Positions 34,450-45,497 of a stretch of DNA of 64,000 nucleotides are shown piece after piece (position 1 is the stretch's first letter; the number at the start of each line of letters is the position of its first letter). The notes under the pieces are model-generated. The model made no database searches, was not told where the DNA came from, and saw only the letters and a list, made by a program, of their open reading frames with translations. The stretch lies in the NCBI GenBank assembly GCA_023897205.1, contig JAHWDD010000005.1, forward strand, positions 1,736,001-1,800,000, read 5' to 3'. The position numbers and the translations under genes were made by a program. The DNA is from Exophiala sp. HKRS030 (Eukaryota; Ascomycota; Eurotiomycetes; Chaetothyriales; Herpotrichiellaceae).

Positions 34450-36216
34450 TCAATCCCAATATCTAATAATGCCATCCAGTCCACCCGTGGCGACTTTGCT
34501 AGTTTCTTGCCCATGCCACGCGACACAGGTAACCGCGCCGGTGCCCTCTCCTCCAGCCTGAACCTTGTGCCACATCTTGCCCGTTTTCCAATCCCAAAAG
34601 CACACAAAGCCGCCGGTATCTCCTGAAGCAATAATCCCACCATCGGGTGAGATGGCCACGTCGATCGCATACCCACTGGTGTTGTGCCCGCGGAATCCCT
34701 TTTTGCGATTCTGTCGGAACTTGTCGCCCGCCGCGTACACGACGATCTGGTTGTCGGCGCTCTGGAACGCAACGTACTTCCCACTGGGGTGTGGCGCGGC
34801 CCTCACCAGAGCATACATGCTGGGATCAGCGATGAACTTGATAGGTACGGGGATGCCGTATTCCCATGCCCTCAGAGACTTATCGTCTGATGTGGATATG
34901 AACCTCCGGCCTTCGTCGACGAACGTGAGCGTATTAATTGGTCCGAGATGGTGGTCGTATTCTTGCGTTAAGTCACCTGATCTCGTATCGAACTGGACAA
35001 TCTTTTTATCGGACATGCCGGCGATGAATTCATTGCCGTCCGGATGGAAGCGTAGGGTGTGAGGAGTCTTGCCGGTCGTGAAGCGTGATATGCATTTTCC
35101 TGTCTCGGTATCCCACAGCTTCATTTGGCGATCATAGGACGCAGAAAGAAAAGTGCGACCCGAAGGATGGAAGTCGGTGTCTGTGACGGCTTTGTTGTGG
35201 CCAGAGAATGTCCGCAATAGCGTTCGGTCGTGGTGTGCGTCCCAAAGGGCAATTTTTGAGTCGGCAGAAGAGGATAGTAGGAGATGAGAAGAATGAGGAA
35301 TAAAGCGTAGGGATGTGATGGGTTTGGTGTGGTATTTGTACACGTGGATGAGTTTCTTCGGGGCGTAGTTCTGTATAGATCCAGGTTCTTTGCGCAGGTC
35401 GATATCCAGATCTTGAGGAACGTGCATGTAGGTACGGCCTTGGTAGTCGAATTCCGAAGCACCATGAAATTCTGTGGTTTCGGAGGCGTTCGAGTCTTCG
35501 GCATATGCCGTGGCTTCCTTGGGAGGCGGCGGCAGAGGGTCAAGCCCTTCTTCTACCCATTCCTCGTCCGATGCGAGTTCCTGGTCGGCGGCTGCTTCGG
35601 CTCGCTCATACGCCACGTCGTCGCTCGTGTATTTCGCCCACGGCCCGAGGTAGGCGCCTTCACCGTCCACTATGCTGCTATCACCCTTCCGTTGTCTCTT
35701 GGCTCGAATAACTGCGCTCTCATCCTTGGTGTGTCGTATCTGAACAACGTCCTTTCCGCCGTATTTTGCGACCGCATCTTGATTCCCTACGTATGCCCCA
35801 TTTAAACTGGGATCTTTCGTGTAGCCAAGACTCTGGAAGGTACGATGCTGTGTTTTGAAGGTGGCTTCGGACATGGCAGTCTCTTCGGCGTGACCTGTGG
35901 GTACATTCTTGCGCTTGAGTGCGTTTCCCGTTGTGGATTTGAACGGGTTAACGGGGCCCTGTGATGGCCTCGAGAGGTTGTCGTATGTGGCATTGTAGGT
36001 GAGTGCATTGCTCGTGGGGTTCGCTAGCATTATCTGCATTTCACTCGCAACCTGTAAGATGTTAGGTCGACCAGCACTGTGTCTTGAGATCGAAGACCAA
36101 ACCTCTGTGGAAACATCTGGTGCAGCGTTTACGGGCTTTGGCTGCGCCCGAGTAGGTTGGGCCGTCGGAGTTTCATCATCGCTGGACTCGTAGCCCGCAC
36201 CGAGAAGACCAGACAT
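34450..36216 (-). CDS. PRP17: Pre-mRNA splicing factor PRP17/CDC40, WD40 repeats
   Basis: An intronless 588-residue frame from ATG 36216 (MSGLLGAGYESSDDE, the typical Prp17 start). Prp17 acts in the spliceosome at the second catalytic step. The N-terminal half is charged and disordered, with conserved blocks RTFQSLGYTKDP and GAYLGPWAKY. The C-terminal half (about 285-588) forms a seven-bladed WD40 propeller, with repeats ending in units such as SKIALWDA, RQMKLWDT, KSLRAWEY, FVCFWDWK and GIIRYWD. The start at 36216 is preferred to the longer open frame because the N-terminus matches the family. It is divergent from the SDR gene. Confidence 0.95.
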   Translation of the reverse strand: MSGLLGAGYESSDDETPTAQPTRAQPKPVNAAPDVSTEVWSSISRHSAGRPNILQVASEMQIMLANPTSNALTYNATYDNLSRPSQGPVNPFKSTTGNALKRKNVPTGHAEETAMSEATFKTQHRTFQSLGYTKDPSLNGAYVGNQDAVAKYGGKDVVQIRHTKDESAVIRAKRQRKGDSSIVDGEGAYLGPWAKYTSDDVAYERAEAAADQELASDEEWVEEGLDPLPPPPKEATAYAEDSNASETTEFHGASEFDYQGRTYMHVPQDLDIDLRKEPGSIQNYAPKKLIHVYKYHTKPITSLRFIPHSSHLLLSSSADSKIALWDAHHDRTLLRTFSGHNKAVTDTDFHPSGRTFLSASYDRQMKLWDTETGKCISRFTTGKTPHTLRFHPDGNEFIAGMSDKKIVQFDTRSGDLTQEYDHHLGPINTLTFVDEGRRFISTSDDKSLRAWEYGIPVPIKFIADPSMYALVRAAPHPSGKYVAFQSADNQIVVYAAGDKFRQNRKKGFRGHNTSGYAIDVAISPDGGIIASGDTGGFVCFWDWKTGKMWHKVQAGGEGTGAVTCVAWHGQETSKVATGGLDGIIRYWD

Positions 36217-37138
36217 GGTGATAAAACAGGTCTGTCTCGGGGGCTGCAAAAGGTCGATTATATGAGTTGTAGGGTATGTTTCGAGAATGCGAGCCGCAGC
36301 CTTGCGCAAAGAATCTTGCCCGCAGACATTGCCTTGGGCCAAGACTTTTCTTGGCAGCGGAATATGTACAAAACTTACGAGTAACAACCAAACATCTCTG
36401 TTGGGGGAAGTACAGAGCACAAGACCTTATTCTATCCTCTGCCAGTGCCAGGACCTACAATTACCTACGTGTATTTCAGAATGTCGGTTTACAATCTTGG
36501 GTAAGTGAGCCGTATTGGCCATCGTCAGTGCTTGGCTTCACCAAGTGTTTGAACGGTAGGATTTGAAAAGAGAGCAAGTGCTCTTCCATACCTTCACCTA
36601 GTCCCAGGATGGATACATGAGAACTCCTATGTTAGTTTCACTCTACGGATGCTTGAGAGGGACCTCGTGTACGAGTACTTATCACGCCTCGGCGGGGACT
36701 CGGATCGGGTCTAGGAGCAAGACCCGAGCATGGATATTGACCATTCAGACTGTGGGAAGGGAAATGCTGCATACTGCTGACATCGAACCTAGCCCGGTCA
36801 TTGTTGAAGCACCGTGGAGAGAACGGTTTGTTATGCTTAGAGTGAAAGGAAGAGACAGTTGGTCATTAACTATCACCGAAAACCCACGCATTCTTGCATA
36901 TTTACAAGTTATGCGCAATCCCGCTCTGTAAGATGACTAATTCCGCAATTGGTCCGAACGGTGGAGAAAAGACACTGCTTTTATTATACCGGGGTTAAAA
37001 CAACAAGAAGGATTGATGTAGTACTATTCAAGCACAAGACTTCTTCATTCAAGCACAAGACTTCTTCATACTCTCAACATCCTCTCTCTATCTCTCTCGT
37101 CTTGCTTGTTTGCATACACAAAAGAAAAGCAAAACAAA
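36217..37138. promoter_or_regulatory. Divergent promoter region PRP17/SDR
   Basis: 922 bp between start codons. The SDR-proximal end carries a perfect 21-bp tandem duplication (37026-37067) and a C/T-rich tract just before the ATG. No known factor site was assigned. Confidence 0.45.
37026..37067 (+). repeat. Two perfect tandem copies of a 21-bp unit
   Basis: The units at 37026-37046 and 37047-37067 are identical (core AAGCACAAGACTTCTTC). They end 71 bp before the SDR start codon and so lie in its leader or proximal promoter. Confidence 0.9.
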
Positions 37139-38374
37139 ATGGCACGCCTCGCTCCTTACCTCGAACAACACAAAACCGAAAGCCTCAAAGGACCAGGTGA
37201 CTCCCGACCAACAGCCGCCCAAATAATCAAGGATCAAGGCCTCATTGCGAGTCCCGAATGGAGTGGCAGGGTCATTCTCATTACAGGATGCTCTCCAGGA
37301 GGTCTCGGAGCTGACACTGCTAAAGCTCTTCATCTGACCGGTGCGGACGTCTACATCACTGTCCGGGATGTCGCCAAGGGAAAGCAGGTTGCAGACGAGA
37401 TTCTGGCTGACGGCAAGCCGGGCAAAGTCTCTGTGATCAAGATGGACTTGGGTTCATTGGCCAGCATCCGTGCCGGAGCAGAAGAGTTCCTCCGCCAGAG
37501 CGGTGGCAAGCTCAACATCCTAATCAACAACGCAGGTAAGTAAGGATCTTGACTTGATGGAACAGGGAGAAAGAATGGGGGACACCCTTTCCTGCTCAGA
37601 GATGGATTCACTTTTCAATTAACGCTTTTTTGTTCTCTGCCAGGAATCATGGCCTGTCCACAAGGCAAAACTTCCGATGGATTTGAACTCCAATTAGGCA
37701 CCAACCATCTAGGTACGTTTACTACTCCTACTACCACCACCATTTCTCTGGCTTCCATGGCATTGGTGTGTGTGCGTGTGTATGATCCTTTCTTTACCTG
37801 ATCCCCGTGCTTCCCAGCCCACTTCTATCTCTTCCACCAAGTCAAGGCCGCCCTTTTGGCCTCGGCGACCCCGTCGTTCAACTCCCGCGTCGTGTCGGTC
37901 GCCTCCGCCGCCCACAGACACGCCCCGATCAACTTTGACGATCTCAACTACGAACGCACCGAGTACGTCCCCATCGCCGCCTACGGTCAGTCCAAACTCG
38001 CAAACATCTACTTTGCCAACGAGTTGGACCGGAAATACAGGGCCCGGAACTTGCGCGCCTTGAGCTTGCATCCGGGAGGAATCCTCACCCCTCTCGCGAG
38101 GTATCTCCCGAACACTCATGACCTCATGAACGATGAAGGCCTGATGAAGATGATGAAGAATACCGAGCAGGGAGCCGCCACCACCGTCTGGGCCGCGGTG
38201 GCCAAAGAATTGGAGGGCAAGGGAGGTCTCTACCTCGATGAAGTCGCCGAGGCCGAACCCACTCCCGCGGACGCTCCTTACTACTCTGGTGGTTACAACA
38301 GTGATGCTTTCAACCCGGAGGGAGAAAAGAGACTTTGGACCGAAAGCTTGAAAATGACCGGATTGAGTGCGTGA
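37139..38374 (+). CDS. Short-chain dehydrogenase/reductase (retinol dehydrogenase/WWOX-like)
   Basis: Exons 37139-37535, 37644-37712 and 37818-38374 encode 340 residues; the ATG sits in a good context (CAAAATGG). The classical SDR signatures are present: the cofactor motif TGCSPGGLG (near residue 50), NNAG at the end of beta-4 (split by intron 1), catalytic Ser in VVSVASAAHRH, and YGQSKLAN giving the YxxxK pair. Post-catalytic LHPGGILT is typical. An Arg after beta-2 (TVRD) suggests NADP preference. The substrate is unknown. The stop codons of this gene and the adjacent P450 are only 143 bp apart in tail-to-tail order, a pairing often seen in small fungal oxidative clusters. Confidence 0.92.
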
Positions 38375-38517
38375 ATGAGGAAAAAAAAGGGGGAGGACGA
38401 CGACTTCGACAGCACAATTTCATATCGTTTAAGCCGCACTGGTGTTTCTACCACCACCACCACCACAACATGACAACTCTTTTTCCTTAAAACAAAGATA
38501 GAGGGAAAAAAATAGAC

Positions 38518-40649
38518 TCAATGATCGACCACCTTCAATTTCACCTTCAACCGTCCCATACATCTCGGTGTGAACTTGTCCTGCCAGTCCATGTCGTGAT
38601 CGGTCGTTCCGGAATTGACAAAATCAAATCGTTCGACCAGGTGTGCGATTGCTTGATGAAGTTCCGCCAGAGCGAGACTATGTACACTCCGATACAGACA
38701 GGATTAGCCAAGTCTTATGTGCAATACCTTCTCAATAAGTCGATCTTTCGCAAGTAAAAGTAATTCAAGGAAAGACATGTCAAGAGCGACTTACTTTTGA
38801 CCAATACAGTTCCTGCTCCCACGAGAAAAGCTAATCATGTGGCTTTCCAACTCGTTCACGTCGTCTCCCAGCCACCTCTCGGGCTTGAAGGTATACGGAT
38901 CGTGGAATATTGCAGGGTCGTTGTTGTACACGTAATGGGAGAAAGAAACTCGAGTCTGTACGATGCCGTACGTGTCAACAAATTTTCCTTGTGCCACCAA
39001 CAAACAACAACAACACACACACGATACCATACTATACTCGCACAGGGGAACCGGCCGGGGGGGAGGGCAAACTTACTCCAGGTGCAATGACCTCGCCACA
39101 CAAGACAGCTCCCTGAGGAGGTACCAGTCGAGGGAGTCGAGCAGAAGTGCCCATCGAGACACGTAGAGATTCTTTGACCACGGCTCTCTAAAAGTCGCAC
39201 ACAAAGAAAGTCGTCAGGTCCTTTCTGTCCCTGAGCTGAACGAGGTGAAAAAAAAACTCACCAAGTACGGCAGACTCTCCAGATCAGCAAGTGTCGTGAC
39301 CGCTTCTGAGCCTCCCAGTTGGAGTTTGGCCTCTCCCAACTCCTGACGAAGTCTCTCCAGAATCCCCGGTCTCTTGATCATTTCCCAAAACCCAAAAGTC
39401 AACGCGTGGGCGGTCGTGTCGGTACCCGCGAGAAACATCAAGACGGCATCGGCGGCCAACTCCTTGCGACTGACGACGTACCGACCACCCTTTGGGTCGA
39501 GGGCGTCAGCGAACATCGAGGACGTCACCTCCTTCGACCCGCTCGGCGCCTGAGCCAGGGACGTCACGAGCTCTTCACACCGCCTCATCATGTCCTTCAT
39601 GGCCGCGGCCGCGGGGAACCACGCCTTGACCTTTTGGGTCGGCAGGACGTCGCCGAACACGAGCTTGTTCAGCAAGTTGCCGACGCCCGGAAAGTACCAG
39701 AAGAACGGCACGATGGGGGCGAACTCGTCCAGGTAGACCATCATGCTGGGTCTGAGGAGGGGGGCGTCCAACAAACCCAGGTTCATCTGGTAACAGTAAT
39801 CCATCGTCACGTCGCCGGTGAAGCAAGCAAACGCCACGTCCAGATCGACGGCTGTCCCTCGAGTCGCGAACTCGTCCAGTCGTTCCAGAAACCGGTCAAG
39901 TTTTTTGTTTATCAAAGGCTCCAGACGTTTGATGGCACGTCTGGAAAAGGCCTGGACGAACAAATCCCGATGGGGCTTTGCGACACGACCGTCGGAGACG
40001 TTCAGGAACGAACCTTCGCATTGTGGAGCATTGTAGAACTCTCGAGGTCGATGGAAATCCGAATTTGGTTTGAATACACTTTGAGGAAGGGTCGAGAAAG
40101 TCGGGTTAGTCCAAAAGACCAGGAAAAAGGACGATACAGGTCATCTCACGTTCGATAAGCATCCCAATCAAAAACATGCAATTCATTAGGTCGTACTCGA
40201 ACGATGGGTCCTGTAGAAAGGGGAGTGCATATAGGTCAGTACAAAGATACACAGACACACACGCACACATGTGTGCTTCCTCCACCGAGCAACAAAGACC
40301 TTTGAGAAGTCTTTCCTGTGCGGTGTAGGACGGAAAGAAACTTGAATCTTTCCCATGTGTGAAACTTACGAAACAAGAGGGCAAACGCACCATATCGATC
40401 GTGGAGATGTTTCAAATGCTTCACGAGGCAATCCTCCGAGGACAAGTCGTAACTCACGGCGTACAAGTTCGTGACGGCCGCGAGTTTGGGACCAGGGAAC
40501 CGAGCGAGTGGATGGAACGTCAATCGATAAATCGCGCGAAGGACGATTGTCGAGACCGAAATCAACAATAAAAACAAAATGGTCCCAGAGAAGGAGGAGG
40601 AGGAGGAGGAGGAGGACGAAAGTGAAGGTGGTGGTGCCATCATCATCAT
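38518..40649 (-). CDS. Cytochrome P450 monooxygenase (six exons)
   Basis: Exons 40391-40649, 40150-40210, 39262-40078, 39077-39187, 38795-38955 and 38518-38677 join without frame breaks into 522 residues. The N-terminus has a polymorphism-prone Ser run, then a membrane anchor ([19 protein letters not shown]) and the Pro-rich hinge [12 protein letters not shown]450 landmarks are all present: [17 protein letters not shown]-helix AGTDTT, K-helix KESLR, FKPERWL and the heme loop [11 protein letters not shown] with Cys as ligand. Splices were chosen so that conserved blocks are restored (for example [12 protein letters not shown] and CIGQ/NLALAEL). The class is the fungal multi-intron CYP type; family and substrate are not assignable by eye. 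Likely ER-anchored. Confidence 0.92.
40593..40615 (+). repeat. GGA trinucleotide repeat within the P450 N-terminus
   Basis: Encodes the Ser run on the minus strand just before the membrane anchor. It is prone to length change but does not break the frame. Confidence 0.85.
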
Positions 40650-41215
40650 ATCGTCCCAAAGTATCTCGGTGGTATAACACAATGAACAAACGTTTCCGTA
40701 AGTTAGGTGATCACACAGACGATAAATGCTCCTTCCTTCACAATTTGAATCAATTGTAAGAAACACACTCGCTGAGGAAAGGGGGGATCATGACTTTGTA
40801 TTTGTTTCAGGCAAGCAGAAGATGTAAGCCCAGGATTTGACACACGAGGTCGTATGCAATGCTCACACCCTCATCTTCCGTCTTCTTAAGCGAGTACTTC
40901 GTATCTTGGGGGCCAACTACCCACTTACTACGGAGAACTACGCTTAGCCGCAATGCCAGTGTCAGCATTTTCGTGATCAATGAGTTGGAATCTCCTTTTC
41001 ATCAAAATTAAATCGGGCCGAAGACATTGGCTTCCTGCTTACTGCCTCTGCATGGAATAAATGTACTTTTTTTTTGATACGGACTCCAGCGAAGCCCAAG
41101 TCACATTAATAAGGGCTGATGCCGAGCGCCGCGTCAAAAGTACCAATAGCCAGCCCTTCCCTTGACTTGCTGTAATGATACACTTTTCGAGTAGTACCTA
41201 AACACCCAGACCGAA
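40650..41215. other. Intergenic, P450 promoter and SPT5 3' end
   Basis: 566 bp with near-matches to the TACGGAGTA motif around 40925. No gene seen. Confidence 0.5.
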
Positions 41216-44200
41216 TCAATCCTCGTCGTCATCGTCTGCATAACGCGGCCCTCCAGCGGCTGGTGTGGGTGCGTCGAATGCACCACTGGCATACGGTGTG
41301 GGTGCACTGGCTGCAGGCGTAGGAGCATCAAAACCGAGACGGTTGTGCGTGAGTGGATCCCTGTTCGCACCCTTTGCAAAATTCGGTGCTGGTGTCGGCG
41401 CATCTTGAGGACCGGCTCCTGGTGTCGGTGCACTGAGGTAAGGCGTGTAAGGGTCATCATCATAACGACCAGAAGCAGCCGGTGTAGGTGCAGACACGCC
41501 AGGTGTGGGAGCATCGTAGGGGCGTGCAGAAGGGGTAGGTGCCGAGGCTGCATTGCCAGGACCACCCCAAGCAGGTGTACGAGAGGATGAAGAACCATAA
41601 GCTGGAGTTCTCGAGCCAGCCGCAAAGGCATCGAACCCAGAATTTCCCGAAGAGCTGAAGCCATGATCAGCTCCATATGGAGTCTTTGCACTCGCATTCC
41701 AAGCCGGTGTGCGGCTGCCGCTGGTGCCGTAGTTGCCTGCGCCGCCGTAAGAAGTCATGCCGCCACCGCCGTAGGATGTCTGTGATCCTGATGCTCCTTT
41801 CCACGCTGGAGTGCGCCCTGAGTCTAGGCCAGAACCGCCGGGACCACCCCAAGCAGGTGTTCTTGACGAAGCACCCCATGCAGGAGTGCGACCGCCATCC
41901 ATGACGCCGGCAGGAGTTCGCCCACCAAAGCCTCCATCGGGAATACGAGATCCTGGTCCACCAGGGCCTGAGCGCATCGTTGGCGGACCACCTCGTTGTC
42001 GAATCCAATCCTCGTATCTCGTTTTACTCTGAGTGTTTGTGCTGGATATAGATTAGCATGGTCCGAACGGCTTACTTGGGTGATACGTACTCAACGATGG
42101 AAAGGTCAAATTTGTTCAGGTTGATGGTCTTATTTTTGGTCTGGAGTTCAAGTCGTGCTTCTCCGGCTGTCGTGTCTTTGACTATTGCGCGGTGACCTTT
42201 ATAAGTACCTTTGTTGATGTGGACATGTCGTCCTTGAAGAGGGTCACGGCCGGGTCGTTGAGGTGGACCCATGGACATGTCTGGTCGCTTCATCTGTAAG
42301 GCAGGATTCATCTTCGTGAGATCTGTGGAAGGTGCAGTAATGCGGCCACCTTTTGCTGCGGTCGTGATCACATTTGTGCATCTCGATACCCAAATGCCAG
42401 AATTCTCAATTCCCAATTTGTTGTGTGCAAACACGTATCCTCGATGAATGTGCAATATGGTTCCACTCTTACCCTCGCCACCAGATTCACGGACAACATC
42501 GCCCACTCGGATCTCGGAACCGTTCTTGTCTGTAGCCACGGCATTCCTGCGAGTCTCAATCTTGTGAATCTGTGAGGGCATCCTCGTTGTGAGCGAGCCG
42601 TTCTGGTCCAAGAGTCGTACCGATTCACGGTCGGCTTTGATGACACAGCCAACTGTGGTAGGACTGTTCACCGGTTAGCAGAGACCACCAGACTTTCTCA
42701 GGTGGAGACTTACTCGATCTGTACCAGTTCCTGAACATCAAATTTACTTGTTCCTGCACCTCCGCTGCCGCCATCCGTAGCTTCTCGAAGATCTCTGCTA
42801 AAAACAGTGATCTCCTCGTTACTAGTGTTGGTAAGGACAGTGACCTTGTCGTCTTTGATGCGAAGGACCATTCCCACTTCGTCACGATACTTGCTTCCTC
42901 CAATGATCTTAACATTGTCGCCTTCTCTGAAGCGTTTCCGTAAGCCCTTTACTGGCACCTCGACAAGCTGGCTGGCTAGTTCTCCTTCGGACACCATGAT
43001 GGAAACGATGTTACCCTTGACAGCCTCTGTTCTGCCTACGATACCTCTCTGCTCACCCTCATAAACTTCAACTTCATCGCCAGGAAGAAAGCTGCCTTCT
43101 GCTGTTGTGTTGCGGAGACTGTGCGCGAGGGACTCCAGATCCAGAGTTTCGGTACCGTCGGCCGCAGTTTTTGTCAGTTTCGTGATCTCGTCCAACCTCG
43201 GGTTCACATTCTCGGTTGTAAGGTGCTGCAGTTTGAAGTCTTTGATCAAGAAGCCGTCCTCATACTGGTCGCCCTTATAGGTCCAGCTCTTATTGGAAAG
43301 ACCACGGTTCTGCTGCATAAATCTATCATGCTTTTTTCTTGCTTCGGCCTCGTTGAATAATCGTTGAGGCGGTCGATTGGCAATACTGCTTCCGACACCA
43401 AATGCATTCGGACGCTTGCGCTTGGCGTCTGGGCCGAGTGGACGCGTAAGATCCTCATCCGCACCGTACGCGAGTCGAGGGACAAGTCGGACAGTCACAT
43501 CGAGACCGTTGGATTCGACAGCTTCTATCATACCCAGATCGCCCTGGTACAATCCGCGCTTTATGCGAACGTAGCCACCGACTTCAAGCTCTTTACTCTT
43601 AGTAACTCTCAAGAGGTCGGGCATTTCTTTGACAGGGACCAGGTTCATCTTCGATCTTGGGTAAACATCAGGAACGTTTGCGAGCGCGTCGTCGACATCC
43701 ACCTTCTGTCGAGCTTCGACAAAGATGTATCCCGCCATAGGGCCATCGCCACGCTCAAACGCAGAGCAGATCCGTAACGGTTTGCGACTGTTCTGACTCT
43801 CGAAGAATTTCTTCATGAGCCTGCTGATGATCTCGCGCTCCTTCCCGGCTTTGCACCTAACACCCCAGATGCTCGGATCGTTGACATCAGGCATCAAGAG
43901 ATTTTGTGGCACAAAGGAAGTATTGCTGAGAGCTGCGGTTGTTCTACGTCCGTATCTTTCCTTGTAAGCTGCAGCCTGCTTTTCCGCGTCCATAGAGGCC
44001 TCGAGTTGTCGTTGTCGGTCCAGCTCTCTGTGTCTGGCGTCGTCCTGATCAGCTTCCGGCGGGATGTCATCGTCCGGGTGGGTGTCTTGGATGAATTCGG
44101 GACCTAGGTCGTCCTCATCGGCTTCGATCTCATCGTCGTCCTCGTCAACTTCGGCCTCTTCTTCGAAGAATTGGTTCAGGCCTCGTCTCCTGCGCTTTCG

Positions 44201-44593
44201 AGGTCGGCTTGCGACTGCGTCCTCATCTTCGTCCTCGTCTTCTTCATCCTCTTCGTCGTCGTTCCCGTTAAGGTCTTCACCCTCGCCTTCGTCATCCTCG
44301 TCGTTATCTGCTTTTGCGTCGGCATCCGCGTCGGCGTCGGCGTCGGCGTCTTCGTCATCGTCCTCCTCCACGACTTTGGGTTTTCTGGCAGGCGAAGATG
44401 ACCGGTTTCCATTCGTTCTGGATCGCCGTTCATCTTCGGAATCACTGGCGTCTCGTTTCGCAATTTGTGGCTTTGAGTCTACCGCATCATCTTCGGCGTC
44501 GGAGCCAGCCTCGACCCCCGGGTTGAAGTCGTTGTCAGACTCCTCATCATCTCCACCAAAATCTTGATTGAGCCACGATTGACCCGAAGCCAT
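41216..44593 (-). CDS. SPT5: Transcription elongation factor Spt5
   Basis: Exons 42714-44593, 42076-42663 and 41216-42026 (introns 50 and 49 nt) encode 1092 residues from ATG 44593. Spt5 with Spt4 (DSIF) binds RNA polymerase II and promotes processive elongation and RNA processing. The order is the canonical one: a highly acidic N-terminus with an Asp-Ala repeat, the NGN domain (WGVRCKAGKEREIISRLMKK, and FVEARQ), then several KOW domains (GGYVRIKRGLYQGDLG, PGDEVEVYEGEQRG, EGDNVKIIGGSKYRDEVG, VGDVVRESGG, and the last near HVHINKGTYKGHRA). The C-terminal repeat region (CTR) follows. It has two repeat types: about eight TPAWG-like units (TPAWG/TPAWN/TPAYG), targets of CDK9-type kinases, then DAPTP/SAPTP units. 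It ends in an acidic tail. Confidence 0.95.
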
Positions 44594-45497
44594 GTCTGCT
44601 TCTTGCCACGGGAAACTTCCCAAGATAGAACCAAGATTGCGGTGAGTGATTGCTTGCGCCGCGTAGAGAGATGGTATTGGATGGCAGGGTCAAGCCAAAG
44701 ATGAAGTTAAATGGCTCGCCAGAAGTTTCGAGCTGTTGTTTGGATCCCTTGAAGCGCGAGTGCAGATGCCACCTGCGCTCGCCATAGTTGCCCGAAGAGA
44801 TGGATTTTGTAACCACGTGACCGTCGCCTTTCTTTCACGTTCAAGGTCACTCACTCGTTCTTCACTTGATACATCATAATGAATACATAGTCTTTGTGAG
44901 TATTGGACAATCATAGATGAGTGGCTACCATGGTTGTCACTGTTACAGATGCATGATTCTATCAGTGACGGTGCTACATACTACAATCCAGACTAAACTC
45001 GTCATCATATCCTGGAATATTTAATCTCCCTTTGCGCGAGATGAGATCTCGATCGCCTGAGTTCACACATTGCGACAGTCAAGAACACAGAGTCACTTAT
45101 AATCGACACTGATGCTGTATTCGGGCTTCTGCCGCAGAAAGAGTCTGCTCAGTTGTCCAAATACCCAACCATTCGAATTATGTTAACGAGGTGCTTCTCA
45201 CTTGCATTGAGTCGAGTCCGGGGAGTAAGTACCAATAACACTATCCGATGAACACATTGAAGGTGGAAAAGAGGAATTCAGGCAATTGCCAGGGCTTAAT
45301 ATTGCCAAAAGGGCCGGGTTGGCTGTACGCATTGGTGGTACAGAAATTTGACAACGAGACATCAAAGCATTGGAAAAAGGCGCATACTCCTTCAATCTTT
45401 CGCATGAATCCATTGTATCCTACAAATCCCACCATGCAGTGCTCATTCTCGTTTTGCAAGTTTCATTTCGTAACCACCTCAGGTCTTTTATGTCTTA
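44594..45497. other. Intergenic, SPT5 promoter and DAHP synthase 3' end
   Basis: About 900 bp. No supported gene; an open 91-codon plus-strand frame (45248-45523) shows no family features and overlaps the DAHP synthase end. Confidence 0.5.

Noticed and set aside
39319..40158. 279-codon plus-strand frame opposite the P450
   Set aside because: Antisense shadow of P450 exon 3; its composition (His/Arg/Gln-rich) is typical of reverse reading, with no family features.
38518..40649. P450 initially looked broken into several pieces, as if a pseudogene
   Set aside because: Six exons join through valid GT-AG introns in consistent phase, restoring every conserved P450 block.
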